Positions 37,086 to 48,745 of a stretch of 64,000 nucleotides of DNA are shown here, in pieces. The translations under genes were made by a program, and so were the position numbers. Under the pieces are notes generated by a model. It was not told the origin of the DNA and ran no database searches. It was given only the letters and a program-made list of their open reading frames with translations. Numbering within the stretch: the stretch's first letter is position 1; every line of letters starts with the position of its first letter. The stretch comes from Ictalurus punctatus (taxonomy: Eukaryota > Chordata > Actinopteri > Siluriformes > Ictaluridae), in assembly GCF_001660625.3 (NCBI RefSeq), contig NC_030416.2, positions 17,798,568 to 17,862,567 on the forward strand, in the 5' to 3' direction.

Positions 37086-38559
37086 ATCAGTAGTTCATCA
37101 CAAACATTGTTGTTTTGGGGTTTTTCTTCCCAGCTCTCACAGTCAGTGAGTGCAGTAGGGTAGTACGCGATTTCGGATGCAGCCAATGACTTACCTGCCA
37201 TAGATAAACTGTGATTATGTTTAAAACTACATGTGAACTGATTCTTGATGCTATTACTCATCTCTAGCTGTTTCACTTTGAACCATATGAGTGATACATC
37301 AGCAGACACATCCTTCAATAAAAATACAAAAACATTTTTACATGCAAGAGCATGCGCCAGTAAAGATTCTGTTCTGCAGAGCTGCATTTCATCAAACAAA
37401 GCCACTGCTCAATGCACATATCAGATCGTGTAAAGCCCACACAAGTGTTCAAAGGAAGAAGTATTTCACAATGTACAAAATGATGTGCTCTATTACTAAT
37501 TCAACTCTTAAGGGCAGACGAAGAAAGTGTGAAGAAATACTTCACAGACTGCCTAGTGCTTAAGGCATGACAATGTAGGTAGAAATTACAAGTTTAGTCA
37601 CATAAATCATTTTTTATATTTTTGGATAAACTGAATGCATAACATGCCAACTCTTAAACTCTAAAATACATAAAAATGTATAAACACAGAAAGAATGTGT
37701 TCATTTTACTCTTTCGTATCCATTCAGCATTACCTGAAATTCAGCAACTTTAAAAGAAGGTTTAGGCTCCAACCACTAGACACACTACATGGCATCTGTC
37801 ACTGAAAAGTTTGCCCTGCTATAAATATCATGTTATGTGTCATCATGACAAATGTCAGTTTTCTTTATACACTTACTGATGTGAGTAATTTCTTAAAATG
37901 CTGATAATCACTGGATTTATGATAGAGATTTTATACTGAAAAATGGCCTAAAAACGTGTCTGATGCTTTTTTTGGATTAAACAAATGTTATTCCAGCAAA
38001 CTTTTCAGTAAAAGTCTTTTCTGGAGCATGTCTTCATGGGGAAATAATCATTTGAATTCTAACATCGTACAAAGACAACATCATTCATTTTAGAAAAAAT
38101 GCATTTTGCAAAACGTTCTGGGCTAAGATCTATTGTGATATGTAATATATGTTTAAATAAATAAATAAATAGAAATAACCTGATGCACCGGTGTTGTCTT
38201 AAATTCCAACTACACCAAAAAAAAAAGACCAAGCATACCAAAACAGCTAATAAATACACAAAAACAAACAAAAAAAACAGTCATGGATCATCCAGGTAAC
38301 GGCACACAGTATTAAGATTCAAGGGTGTGTAAACATTTGAACGGGGTAATTTTTTATAAATTCAGCTGTTATCTTGTCTTGTGGAGTATATGTAAACATC
38401 AGCTATGTGAAATAGCTTATTCAGCACAGGACTAAATAAACAACAACATGGGATTTTTATGGTCCCTCTTATTTTGTTAACAGTATTAAGATTTAGCAGA
38501 TTCTGCAAGGGGTATGCAAACTTTTGGGCACAACTGTAGATGACAGGCAGTCATAAATA

Positions 38560-39640
38560 CTCACAAGAAACATCAGAATAGGGGAAACTGTGATCTCAGT
38601 GACTTTGACCATGGCATGCCAGATGAGCCAGTTTGAGTATTTCAGAAACTGCTGATCTTCTGGGATTTTCACACACAACAGTCTCTAGAGTTTACACAGA
38701 ATGGTACGAAAAACAAAAAACATCCTGTGAGCAGCTGTACTGAAACTCCTTGCTGATGAAAGAGGTAAGAGGACAATATCCAGACTGTTTGGAGCTGACA
38801 GGAAGTCTACAGAAATTCAAATAACCATGTTTTACAACTATGGTAAGCAGAAAAGCATCTTATAATGCACAGCATGTTGAACCCTGAGGCTAATGGGCGA
38901 CAACAGCAGAAGACCACATGAAATTCTACTCCTGAGATCCAAGAACAGGAAACTGCGGTTATAGGAAGCAGTGAAACTGGACAGTTGAAGAGTGGAAAAT
39001 CATCTTCTGCCTTTTCTCCGATCTTCAACTGACCAGGATCAGTGACGCTGTTCCCACTGTAGAATCAGATTCCTGTTCTTAGCTTGGCTGAGAGAAGCAC
39101 AACTCCACGTGGTCTTCTGCTTTGTTATCCCATTCGCCTCGGGGTTTGACAGAATGCTGTGCATTCTGGTTATTTGTATTTCTGTAACCTTCCTGTCAGC
39201 TTAAATCATTCTGGCCTCTGACCTTTCTCATCAACAAGGCGGTTCCACCCGCAGATCTGCTGCTCACTGAAAGTTTTTTCTTTCTGTCGAAACGTCAAAT
39301 CGTGTTCGTCTTGTTTATAGCCTACTTCCATTAAAAAGTAATAGAACATACCCCTGAGAGTCCGGTTTTCATTCATTTCTACTAAGTTTTACTTGACTCA
39401 CACCCAAAGAATTGGTCAATCTTGGAGGTGAGCGTGTTTGTTCCCTCAACTAGCTTTTTCCCCCTGTATCATTCTATGTATACTCTAGAGACTGTTGTGT
39501 GTGAAAATCAGAGATCAGCAGTTTCAAAATGCTCAAATCAGCCCGTCTGGATTACAACAACCATGCCACAGTCAAAATCATTGAGATCACATTTTTCCCC
39601 ATTGTGATATTTGATGTGAGCATTAACTGAAGCTCTTAAC
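38560..39640. mobile_element. Fold-back derivative of Tc1-like family F (copy 3), large imperfect palindrome
   Basis: The plus arm (38,560-38,999) runs from the 5' end to CAGTTGAAGAGTGGAAAA. After about 12 bases the inverted arm begins TTTTCTCCGATCTTCAACTG (39,012) and returns to the family 5' end near 39,640. An unrelated stretch at about 39,285-39,450 interrupts the right arm. The catalytic half is absent from both arms. Confidence 0.75.
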
Positions 39641-39642
39641 CT

Positions 39643-39944
39643 TCCATCCATCCATCTTCTGTACTGCTTATCCTACACAGGGTCACAGGAACCTGGAGTC
39701 TATCCCAGGAAACTCGGGGCATGACGAAGGGGACACCCTGGACGAGGGGCACAACTGCACTCATTCACACACCCATTTGAAACGGCAATCATCTTACAAC
39801 GCATCTCTTTGGACTGAGGGAGGAAACCCCTGAAGCATGGGGACAACATGCAAACTCCACGCACACAGAGCAGAGGTGGGAACTGAACCCGCAACCCTGT
39901 AGGTGCGAGGCAAATGTGCTCACCACTAAACCACCGTGCCCCCT
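39643..39944 (-). mobile_element. A-type tRNA-derived SINE
   Basis: From the CCATC tail repeat through CTATCCCAGG and GGAGGAAACCCCTGAAGCATGG to GCTCACCACTAAACCACCGTGCC, the A-box end. It is full length but more diverged than the 24 kb copy, and abuts the fold-back Tc1. Confidence 0.8.
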
Positions 39945-40581
39945 GTATATCTCATTATGACTATATACAATTTAAAAAATGGCTCAACCATACAACATGC
40001 ACGATTGGCAGTTCTTTGGCATCCATGAGAAAGAATTCAACAAACTCAATTTTGGAAAGCAGGAACGTACATACAAGTTTCAGCCCATGACCTGAATGAT
40101 GGAGACTGTGGTTATGATAAATATATAACCTTAACAACCACAGGATGTGTATCACTGACGCAGTATTTTAACCAAAAAATCTAGGGCTGGGATCTGAAAT
40201 AATACTGCATGGATCTACATACTAGAAACTAGTAAGATAGAGTCCTGTGTACAGTAGTAGCCTACAGTATGCTATTTTGGATGTCTTCATTCATATTCCC
40301 ATTGAGAAAGGTTTAAGGCATGGGGCACTATAACAGTACCTGCATGAAAGTTACACTAATACAAGGAATTGTTTAGAGGAAAAACTGTAACAAGTGATCC
40401 ACTATCATATTCCATGTAGTTAAATGAGAAGGCGAATCACATAGTTTAATAGCTAGGGACTCCAAAACGCACAGGGATAAGACTATCGCATGCATCCATC
40501 TCCCAAAGCTGTGCGCTAGGGTCAGCGGTAAAGAAAATGAAGTGAGTTTGTGAACGTGTTAGAAGAGTATGTTGAACTCAC

Positions 40582-40812
40582 CACGAGTGTGGGCACACCG
40601 GACACCACGGCGTAGAGCAGCGCGGGCGGGATGGCGCTCGCCTCTTCCGGTCCCAGGTACGGTTTCGTGTACGCGTTGTCGTAGCAGAAAAAGCCCTGCA
40701 CATGCACGTTGAACGTGTCCGTGTACTCGAAGTAGTAGGCCAGCATCACCGTCCCCGCCATGATCACCAGCTGAAAATAGAGCATGGTGGTTAAAGGTTG
40801 GCCTGAGAGCAT
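40582..40812 (-). CDS. plppr5: plppr5 coding exon 1 (start codon, TM1-TM2)
   Basis: First coding exon of phospholipid phosphatase-related protein 5, a six-pass membrane protein of the plasticity-related-gene (PRG/LPPR) group that promotes neurite and filopodium outgrowth. It encodes residues 1-77. The segment LYFQLVIMAGTVMLAYYFEY (about 11-30) is TM1 and is nearly identical to vertebrate PLPPR5 as I remember it; TDTF, VQGFFC and PPALLY are also family signatures. TM2 begins near residue 62 and runs into exon 2. A TAA stop sits in frame directly before the ATG, which fixes the earliest start at 40,812. A second Met at residue 10 aligns with the conserved MLYF start region. The exon ends ...PTLV at a GTGAGT donor, phase 0. 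The a/b paralogue cannot be told from this window. Confidence 0.96.
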
Positions 40813-41060
40813 TTACAGGTCCACAAGGCTGAGGCAGAAGATTGCGGGCGTATTCATTGCTCTCGGATCTCGGCTCGGTGTTTGCCCGTGTCCACACATC
40901 AGGCTGGAGTGCGGGTGTGAGCGCAGAGCCATTGCACTCCGCGGAGTCGAGCACGCGCTCTGTGCCAGGCTGTGAGCTTCGCACGCGCTGAGCGGAGGAT
41001 GACGACGGAGAGTGACGTGAGTGCGGCGCCGCGCGTGTGCCTCACGCACTCAGCAACCTG
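40590..41060 (-). promoter_or_regulatory. CpG-rich 5' region of plppr5
   Basis: This segment stands out from the AT-rich surroundings by many CpG dinucleotides across exon 1 and about 250 bases upstream. A cAMP-response-element-like core TGACGT lies at 41,013-41,018, and GCGCCGCGCG lies just beyond. Position and composition suggest the plppr5 promoter and 5' untranslated region. The transcription start cannot be fixed. A pyrimidine-rich stretch ending in CAG about 20 bases before the ATG could also be an acceptor for a spliced 5' untranslated exon. Confidence 0.6.
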
Positions 41061-41242
41061 TAAGCGCGAGCTGTTCTCATCAGTGATCAAACATCATACT
41101 TCTGCTTCTTGTCCCTACAGTTCAGATCTCACTGACGCACCGCTAATCCAGCGGTATCCAGCTGCGCTTTTAGAGGGAGAAAGTGTTGTGGCATACTGAC
41201 TAAATCTTGCGCACAGCTGTCTGACTGATATACTACAGTAGA

Positions 41243-41440
41243 GCATGGGTTCTCAACCCTGGCCTTGGAGAACCCTTCTAATCTGCACATTTGAATGTTG
41301 GCCCTGCTTTAAAACACCCACTTAAACTCAGCATGGGCTGTTTAGTTGAATACTGAGAGCAGGAAAAACACTAAAATATGCGGGACATGGGGCACTCGTG
41401 GACCAGGGTTGTGCATTAAAGGATTGAGAACACCAAACTG
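41243..41440. mobile_element. Short hAT-like MITE
   Basis: Opposed ends GGGTTCTCAACCC and GGATTGAGAACACC bracket a non-coding 200 bp resembling a widespread fish MITE as I recall it (CTTGGAGAACCC, CTGCACATTT). A related half occurs at 60,517-60,640. Confidence 0.5.
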
Positions 41441-41466
41441 TGTAAAGGTCCAGACACTAATGCACT

Positions 41467-41625
41467 ACATTTTACAGCATTTAGCAGACACTCTTATCCA
41501 GAGCAACTTACATTTACACATCTGAGTGTTAAGGGCCCAACAGTAGCAGCTTGGTGGTGCTGGGGTTTGAACTCATAACCTTCAGCACAGTAGTCCAACA
41601 CCTTACCCACTGAGCTACCACTGCC
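41467..41625 (-). mobile_element. tRNA-derived SINE (third type)
   Basis: The left side has the common teleost SINE string TTTAGCAGACACTCTTATCCAG-type sequence; the right end in reverse reads GGGCAGTGGTAGCTCAGTGGG (A box), with the B-box-like GGTTATGAGTTCAAACCCC. About 160 bp. Confidence 0.7.
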
Positions 41626-41774
41626 CATAGGGCACCAGAACCATAAGAACCATAAGAACTGGGATGTTTAAAAACATGACTTGAGCTTGCAATCATTTGG
41701 TTACATGTCTGAGGTGGCAATGTGACTGGGTCTAGTGATGCAGCACGTTTGAAAATGATTGCATTGTTTTTTAG

Positions 41775-41905
41775 ATTCATTCATTCGTCTTCAGTAAACT
41801 GCTTTTTCCTGGTCAGCTTGCAGTTGGTCCGGAGCCTATCCTGGAAACACTGGGTAGGAGGCGGGGACACCCTGAATCAGATGTCAGTCTGTTGCACCAT
41901 TTACC
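41775..41905 (-). mobile_element. Degenerate A-type SINE fragment
   Basis: Keeps only the tail half: CATTCATTCGTCTTCAG, GGTCCGGAGCCTATCCTGG, GGGACACCCTGAATCAG. Confidence 0.5.
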
Positions 41906-42337
41906 TTAAGTAAATGCTGAAGGTATACTGACAGTTGTGGAGTTGTAGTAGTGAGTATTTCGACTAAAGTAAGTTAACCTCTTGAACTTCTGGTTTATTC
42001 ATTAATCATAAAGCATATTACTCAGTAATGGCAATGAACTATTCAGTAACCACATTAATACTAATGAGGAATGTATACACATGTAGTTACAAGAGTGAAT
42101 GGAAGCCTGTACCCAGCTGGGTCCTGTGAGTTTAAGGGGTTAAGTTTGAGTTTAAGTGCGATCTCATTATTTACCAATCCAGGTAACAGAATACACAGCC
42201 TAAGATTACAACAAGTTTGGTGTAGATGTAGAAGTTTGGTGTAAAACGTATTTTAAAAGGTATCTATGATAAGGTAAACAACCTATGGGAAAACTTAAAT
42301 ACATCCCCAGTTAGCTCCAGTACATAGTACAGTTAGC

Positions 42338-43148
42338 CAAAGGGGTGGAAAGTAAGTCACAAACTACATGTACTCTATAGTACTTGAGACAGGACATGGT
42401 TCATTGTAACAGTACTTTCTTGAGTATACACTTCAGCCATCAAATGCTTTAGTCTGCAGTAGCAATGTCTGAGACAGTGGGGACAGATGATCATCCATGA
42501 CACACTATCAGTTATCTTCAGTTTTAAATGCTTCAAATAACAAGTGTGGGAATTCTCTGCAAATTATGCCAAGCAAAACCCATGAAGATAATGGCATTTC
42601 TCAGTCCAAATGTGTAATAATACTAAGTACATTGAATCCAGTGAAGCTAATCACAGCACTAGAATTAAGGCTAAGCAAAACACGAGAAATAGCCTCAGAA
42701 TCACTGAGGGCCAGAAGAAACATTGCTAATTCCACACCCAATAAGCCAGACACTTTTATTAAAATTAACAGGAGCTAGAAAGTTAGTGTAGGAAGCTAGC
42801 AAGCTATTGACACCCTAACAGCATTTGAGTGAGTTAGCTAGCCAGTTACCATTACCGTTACATAGTGTTGATCATTGAGTGTTCACTTCAGCATAGCTTA
42901 CCGGTTCAAAATGTATTGCTCAATTACATAGTTCAGTTACTCCGAACATTACTCAGACTTTTAAAATGCATTTCTCAGATATATAACCTTTTCAAATTAG
43001 TCATGCCAATTGTTGAATTTTAAAAGTAATTTGTAAAAGTAATTACTAAAGTAATTTTTCACCAGACAACTTGAGTAATTTTCTTGATGTTTACTCCAGT
43101 AGCAGTATTATACTCAGGTCAGTTTGCTTTGTGCTCTTTCCCCCACTG
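42338..43148. mobile_element. Putative non-autonomous DNA transposon
   Basis: Opposed ends CAAAGGGGTGGAAAGT and CTCTTTCCCCCACTG enclose sequence rich in ACTT/AAGT-type motifs typical of a teleost hAT-like repeat. No target duplication could be confirmed, and no transposase is present. Confidence 0.4.
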
Positions 43149-43776
43149 GTTAGTTCTATGCCTTTGTATTTTAATAATCTTTTTAAAATACTGGCCAAGT
43201 TTGATTACAGTTCAGTTTGTAATATAAGACGCAGACCTAAATGATGTTTGTTGATTGGTGTCTTTTGTGTATATCTATATCTAATATCACAGTATGGCTG
43301 TGTTAAGGGTGTTTATGAGGGCGTTTCTCAGAATCATTCATAAAACTAAGCACCATGTCCCACTCCCAGATGTTCACATTAACCAAGTATAGATCCATTA
43401 ACTGAGCAGGCATAATGCATGATGGGGTGATGGTTTGGTGTAGACCAAGTGCGGAGTTTCACATCTGCTCTGCTCAAAAAGGAAATAATTGCAATTGGGC
43501 AGCTGTTATTTATATCACATTGTCTCAGTGTGGGTACAGCAGAATATGAATCAGCAACAGTGAAAGTATTTGTAAATTCAGAACAATACTGTGAATTAAA
43601 TATGAAGTTAAAATAAAATCCAAAATGAAAACAAGAATCTGAAAATAATTGACCTTTCTCCATCACATAAAATATTGCTGTTTTTTAAGATTGAACATTT
43701 TCAGGATTTAAGTATTTCATGATTTGAGACGAATGATCATTTTTACTACTTAGGATCTTGCTTTTGATGATATATA

Positions 43777-43785
43777 AAAAAAAAC

Positions 43786-43816
<31 letters not shown>

Positions 43817-43825
43817 ACACACACC
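43777..43825. repeat. (AAAAC)n simple repeat
   Basis: Imperfect AAAAC/AAAC units followed by a short CA run. Confidence 0.9.
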
Positions 43826-44166
43826 TGTTATTCCCAACATGAAAAGCTTCCTTTATACTTTATACTATACTTTATTGTATACTAACAACTTAACAAGTCA
43901 TGCACATGCAGTATGGGTGACAACAAAATGTTAAAGTACAAGAACAATCCTAAAATACACACTATCGTCCTAAACTCCACAGTATCAATATGGAAAACAA
44001 TAAACGCCAATGAAAGAATAATGCATTTACATTTTCTATCCTTATCAATCAATCCAATGCTTGGATTTGATTTTTGCTTCATCTGGCAAACAATATCGAT
44101 TAATTCATCTTCAGTTTATATATCACATCATACAATATAATTCAATAGGCTTAAATTAAATCAAAA

Positions 44167-44169
<3 letters not shown>

Positions 44170-44217
<48 letters not shown>
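44170..44217. repeat. (TA)n microsatellite
   Basis: Twenty-four TA units. Confidence 0.98.
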
Positions 44218-44222
<5 letters not shown>

Positions 44223-46329
44223 TTATTTATTTATTTTTGTAGGAGTAAGCAGTAGAAGATGGATGGATGGATAGATATTTATATATTTTTAAAGGATTTA
44301 TTTTAGCACTTCTGTCAGTGAAACAACTCAACACCTTGTTTACCTTGTTGTGTCATGTTGTTGCAACGAGAAACAGCCTGAGAGCGCTGTGGGATACGGT
44401 ATTGTGATTGAGAGGAGAAGAAGCTGATAATGAAGAGATGGAGTTAAACACAGTCGCACGTTTCCTTGATGAATACTTTGTCTTTTTGAAAGAACTACCA
44501 ATAGGATGGTAACCTAAATAATATGTTTAAAATCTAAATATTAAATAAAATAAATTTTAAAAAACGCAGCTGGGTGTCATGCCTGGAGATAGCTCCTGAG
44601 TTTTATAGCGCAGGGGTGCGGTTGTCATGGCCACTGTCACACCCCTAAATGCTACATTATGCAGTACTCTTTGAGAACGGTTCTCAATCTTTTACAACTC
44701 ATGGCCCAGAAGAGACAGACAGCAGCTCTGGAAAACCTGCGGCTTCATCCACTTGATGTAAGAAACTTTAAGCTTGGGCATGACACATATGCTGGTTAAC
44801 CAACTCTTCACTGAATATTTGTGGTTTGGTTCATGTTAACTAACTTGCTAGCTACAGTACTCATAGAGTAGCTAACAATGGTAAGTGAACATTTGTTAGT
44901 GGAAAAAACAGGCAAAGGCAAGCCTTGTTGTCCAGGCTAAGGTCTGTAGTACTGCAGCTGAATAATACTGGCTTCGAAATCTCTTTAAAATGTAGTTATT
45001 TCACAATAATCAACATTTGTAATCAAAACAAATTACAGAAAAGGAGTTACCCAATAAACACTTTACAAAATGGAGCATGATCTCCATAGTCCTGTGCCAA
45101 ACAACCCAACCATGGCTGTAGATCCCTTAAGGACAAGTCTCTTTCTGCATGAGTCATTTCAGCACTATATCCAAACAAAGAGCATTTATTAAAAGGCAGA
45201 ACAACAGAGAGAAATTTAAAAGTGGCACACTTCAAGTGGCCATGGCTTCCCATGTGAGCCACACTTCATAAGAAACGTACGTCTGTCTTCAGAGAGATTC
45301 GAGGGGATCCTGTGTACTTTTCTTTAATGAAAATGTTTGTCAGAGGCTGAGAAATAATGAAGTGTGGATGGTAGGCAAAGGAGGAGAGTTGTCCATAATC
45401 AGTGCTGCAGCATCTAGCTCAGTTTTCACAGCATGGTGCAAGTCAAGAGACTCACAGGATTTTAATAGATTCCTGTGAAAAAAAAAACAGATTTATTTGT
45501 TAATGTTATACTATATTTACATGGAAAGTTTTTTTCAGTCCCACTGAATTCATCAGAGCTGTTTATATACAACCTAAGCTCATCAGCCTGTTGAAAATCT
45601 CCGTTTACCTGTAGGTTAAAGGCATGTCTCCTGTCAGAGTGTAGCAAGTAAGTTACAAGTAAGCTTGTTAGTGAATATCATTCTGCATGGAAATATCAGT
45701 TGGATGCCCATCCCACCCTGCAACTAACTATACAATTACAACTATTACAAATGTTTCCTACATTGGGATCTCAATTCATATAACATATACATCTATATTA
45801 TATTATTTATTTATTTTTGCTCAGATGCGATCTTTCGGTCTCCACATCTGCTTGTAAGCAGCTCCTATCTATCACTAATGTGAACAGACTTTTGCCCTTA
45901 AACAATCCTCATGTGCACAATAAATGTCAATCTTGTGAGATGATCCATTATTGCAATGATGATCAAATGAATGAATCGACAGCAAAAGCCTTCATCACAA
46001 AGATGATTTGCTCTGGAGTTCAGCTGCAGCTCATCACCTCATCAGGTGAGAGGATGAAAAAAAAACAAAAACGACCCGATATGCTTAACTTTTGCAGTTT
46101 TTGCAGCGGTTACTGGCACATTTGTGTTGAGTAATGTGTGGGTGTGGATGAGGAGACAACAGTGAGATGTACCTGTGCAGTGAAGTGTAACATAAAACAA
46201 AATCTCGCTGTTTATATATCACAGTGGCCTGACCATGCTTGAAAGTGGTTTATATCCAACAAAATCAGGTCTGTGTTACATACTGGTTAAAATAAGAATT
46301 GAGCCATTTCAACTGTGTAATGTGAATAT
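44218..46329. other. No gene recognised
   Basis: Between the TA repeat and the next SINE fragment. A slightly GC-richer patch at 44,330-44,450 (CTGAGAGCGCTGTGGGATACGG) looks repeat-like but was not identified. Short open frames here lack splice support or similarity. Confidence 0.5.
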
Positions 46330-46400
46330 TACATTTACATTTATACATTTATTCACTTAGCAGACGCTTTTATCCAAAGCGACTTACAAATGAGAAAGAT
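46330..46400 (+). mobile_element. Fragment of third-type SINE
   Basis: Contains the core TTAGCAGACGCTTTTATCCA followed by AAGCGACTTACAAATGAG. It is only the 3'-side core, without a tRNA head. Confidence 0.6.
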
Positions 46401-47904
46401 ACAAGCAAAGCGATATCAAGCAGAGAATATCCCCTAAAATATTGAGGTAGATATGTTTATGGTAATTAAAACAAAACTTATAGTACAATAAATAAGCTTG
46501 GTCACTAATTCACCTATCTGAGACCAGTATATAGTGTACAGCATTAGACATTGTGTACAACTAATAAGCTACTATGAAAATTTGGCTGGATTCAATTTAT
46601 TAATCCTACTTGTGATGATTTTAAAAGACTTGTGCACTTTGTTTAAAACACACACAACTTTAATCACATAATTAATTTATCTTAATGAGCCATTCATGTT
46701 AGGGTTCATTCTTTTTTGTGGCAAAGGTAACCTAAGTTAATTCAAGATTAATGAAGTCTTCCAAGGTACAAAATAAGGAGAGACTTAAAGTAGCCCTATT
46801 GTACTGTTTATAGTACCGAGCTGATATTTTTTGCCTTTTCTTGAGTGTTCCACATTCCTCAGTCGTTCTGTATGTCACAAAGAACAGAAGCTCACAGAGG
46901 CCTCGTTATCTGAGAACTTTCTAGGAGAGAAAAAAGGCCCTTCTTCACTTTACCTGTGAAAGTCAATTTGCCTCTTGCAAGGTCACAACAGAGAGATGTG
47001 AGAATAGCTGGAGAACTAAATGCGAGCATTCAAATCTCCACATCATATATGTAAATGTCAGTATATTTGCACACTTCCTACCATCCATAAGACCACATCT
47101 GGTATACGGTAACTCACATTTAATTTTATTGGAAAAGATGTGATGTAGGGAACCATTTCTATTGTAAGATATATTGGAAGGATTTGAAGAGTGAAAGGGG
47201 GATTATGGAGTGGATAATGTCCGTATATCAGAAATGTGTGTACATCGCAGTGACTTTGCTTCCCACGCAAAGCAATTTGCTAAAACCCAGAAACCCTGGT
47301 TAATAATATTATCTTTGCTGTGTGCGCTTCGACAGGAACACACCTGCGGTTTTTGACTCTCAACTGCCTATTACCAGGTTAATCCAAAAATTCACTACAC
47401 GGTAGTTTATAGCATAAGTCAAGTGTGATATCCTCTCATCTTAATTTAGTTTAACGCATTATTAATGTCCTGCCCCACTAAAATCTATGATCACAAGCTG
47501 CTGCTTTTGAACATATTCCAAATTGACATCCTGTTGTTTGACTTGCCTGGCAGAGAGGACTGTATACCTGTATTAATGAATTATTAAATGTCATTAAATT
47601 TGGAATCACCGAGTTATTCATTAGAGATTTAATCAGAGCTTGTGTGTACAAAGTGAGAAAGCATAAGAACATGGGCAAAATGTTAATGCAGCCCTCCAAT
47701 GAATTTTAAATTATGTCTACAGCCACTAATGAAGGTCTGCCAATTAAAAGCAAGCCATAAATACAAGCATGCTCTAAGCACACACACAACTGAGCCTTAT
47801 ATTCATCGGAATACCTAAATGTCAAAAAAAAAATTAGGCAGGTTTTCAGGTTTTTCTGTATGTCCTTGTAATAAGACAACAAATGATTCATAGAAGGTCC
47901 ATAG
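46401..47904. other. Non-repetitive stretch with possible conserved non-coding element
   Basis: No gene or transposon seen. 47,470-47,770 lacks simple repeats and is dense in homeodomain-type TAAT/ATTA cores (for example ATTAATGAATTATTAAATG). This is the kind of composition seen in developmental enhancers; conservation cannot be tested here. Confidence 0.3.
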
Positions 47905-48745
47905 ATTTACATCAGTGTCGGCCAAAAAAATTGATAGGACTGAAATTTTCTCATCTCTTAGTATACACCTCACAAAGTCTGTACTTTCTAGAGGCAGCAA
48001 TGACAGCTACCAGTCTAATTTGGGTAGCTCTCCACAAGGTTGGCACACTCAGATTTGAGGATCTTCTCCCACTTTTCTGTTCAAGCTGGGAGAGGTTAGT
48101 TGGTTTTCACTGATGGACAGCAATGTTCTAATCATTCCATAAATTTTTTATTGCATTTAGGTCAGGGTTTTGACTGGGCAACATCCACGTGGTTTCTTAG
48201 CAAGCCACTCCATGGTAGATTTCACCTTATGCTTTGGGTCCTGTTGGAATATGAATTTCCGACCCATTTTCAGACATTTTGCAGATTTCACCAGGTTTAA
48301 CCCCAGAATCTCCTGGTCCTTGGTTACATCCATCCACCACTCAGTGTTGACAGGTTCCCCAGTCCCTGCAGAAACATCCCCACAACAATACTGTATGCTT
48401 CCACCATCATTCTTCACATTCAGGATGGTATTCTAGTGATGGGCCGTGTTGGCATCTAGTGTGTTTGTGCAAACTTCACAACAATTTTTGAGAAACGTCT
48501 TTCTTATTGCCACCCTTCTATGACCCTCCTAGGCCAGAAGTGTGCAATGTCTTTGATATTTTTGTGTGATGCACACGTTTTCTTCTGTTGGCCATAAAAT
48601 CCCAAGTCTTTCAAAGTCACCATGTGGTTGCAGGTAGCTTCTCTGACCAAGTGTCTTCTTTCCGAGCCATCTAGTTTTGATGGATGCTCAGATGTCCGTG
48701 AATGATAAATCATACATTTAAAATTACTTAATTCTTGGCACAGCT
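47905..48745 (-). pseudogene. Tc1-like transposon relic
   Basis: The minus strand keeps LKMGRKFIFQQDPKHKVKST and MEWLAKKP (about 48,190-48,275), the Tc1 transposase block usually written FQQDNDPKHKSKST. Here two residues (ND), including a catalytic Asp, are missing. PVKTLT follows where SPDLN is expected, indicating a frameshift. Opposed terminal regions lie near 47,910 and 48,740. Confidence 0.7.

Larger units (their letters stand above)
25777..40581 (-). other. plppr5 intron 1
   Basis: The largest intron (14,805 bp, phase 0), GTGAGT to CAG. It contains hAT-like elements at 28.20-29.33 and 32.10-33.17 kb, a mariner C-terminal relic near 30.7 kb, a SINE-split Tc1 at 35.5-36.6 kb, a Tc1 5' half at 36.6-37.1 kb, a fold-back Tc1 at 38.56-39.64 kb and SINEs near 26.8 and 39.8 kb. 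27,011-28,200, 29,335-30,510, 31,062-32,092, 33,175-34,070, 34,110-35,470, 37,090-38,550 and 39,945-40,581 contain nothing I can name. Confidence 0.85.

Noticed and set aside
40559..40984. 141-codon minus-strand open frame overlapping plppr5 exon 1
   Set aside because: It is out of frame with the recognisable plppr5 protein and reflects GC-rich sequence with few stops.
42338..43156. Target duplication for the putative element at 42.3-43.1 kb
   Set aside because: The flanking octamers CAGTTAGC and GTTAGTTC share only an offset GTTAG and do not align as a duplication.
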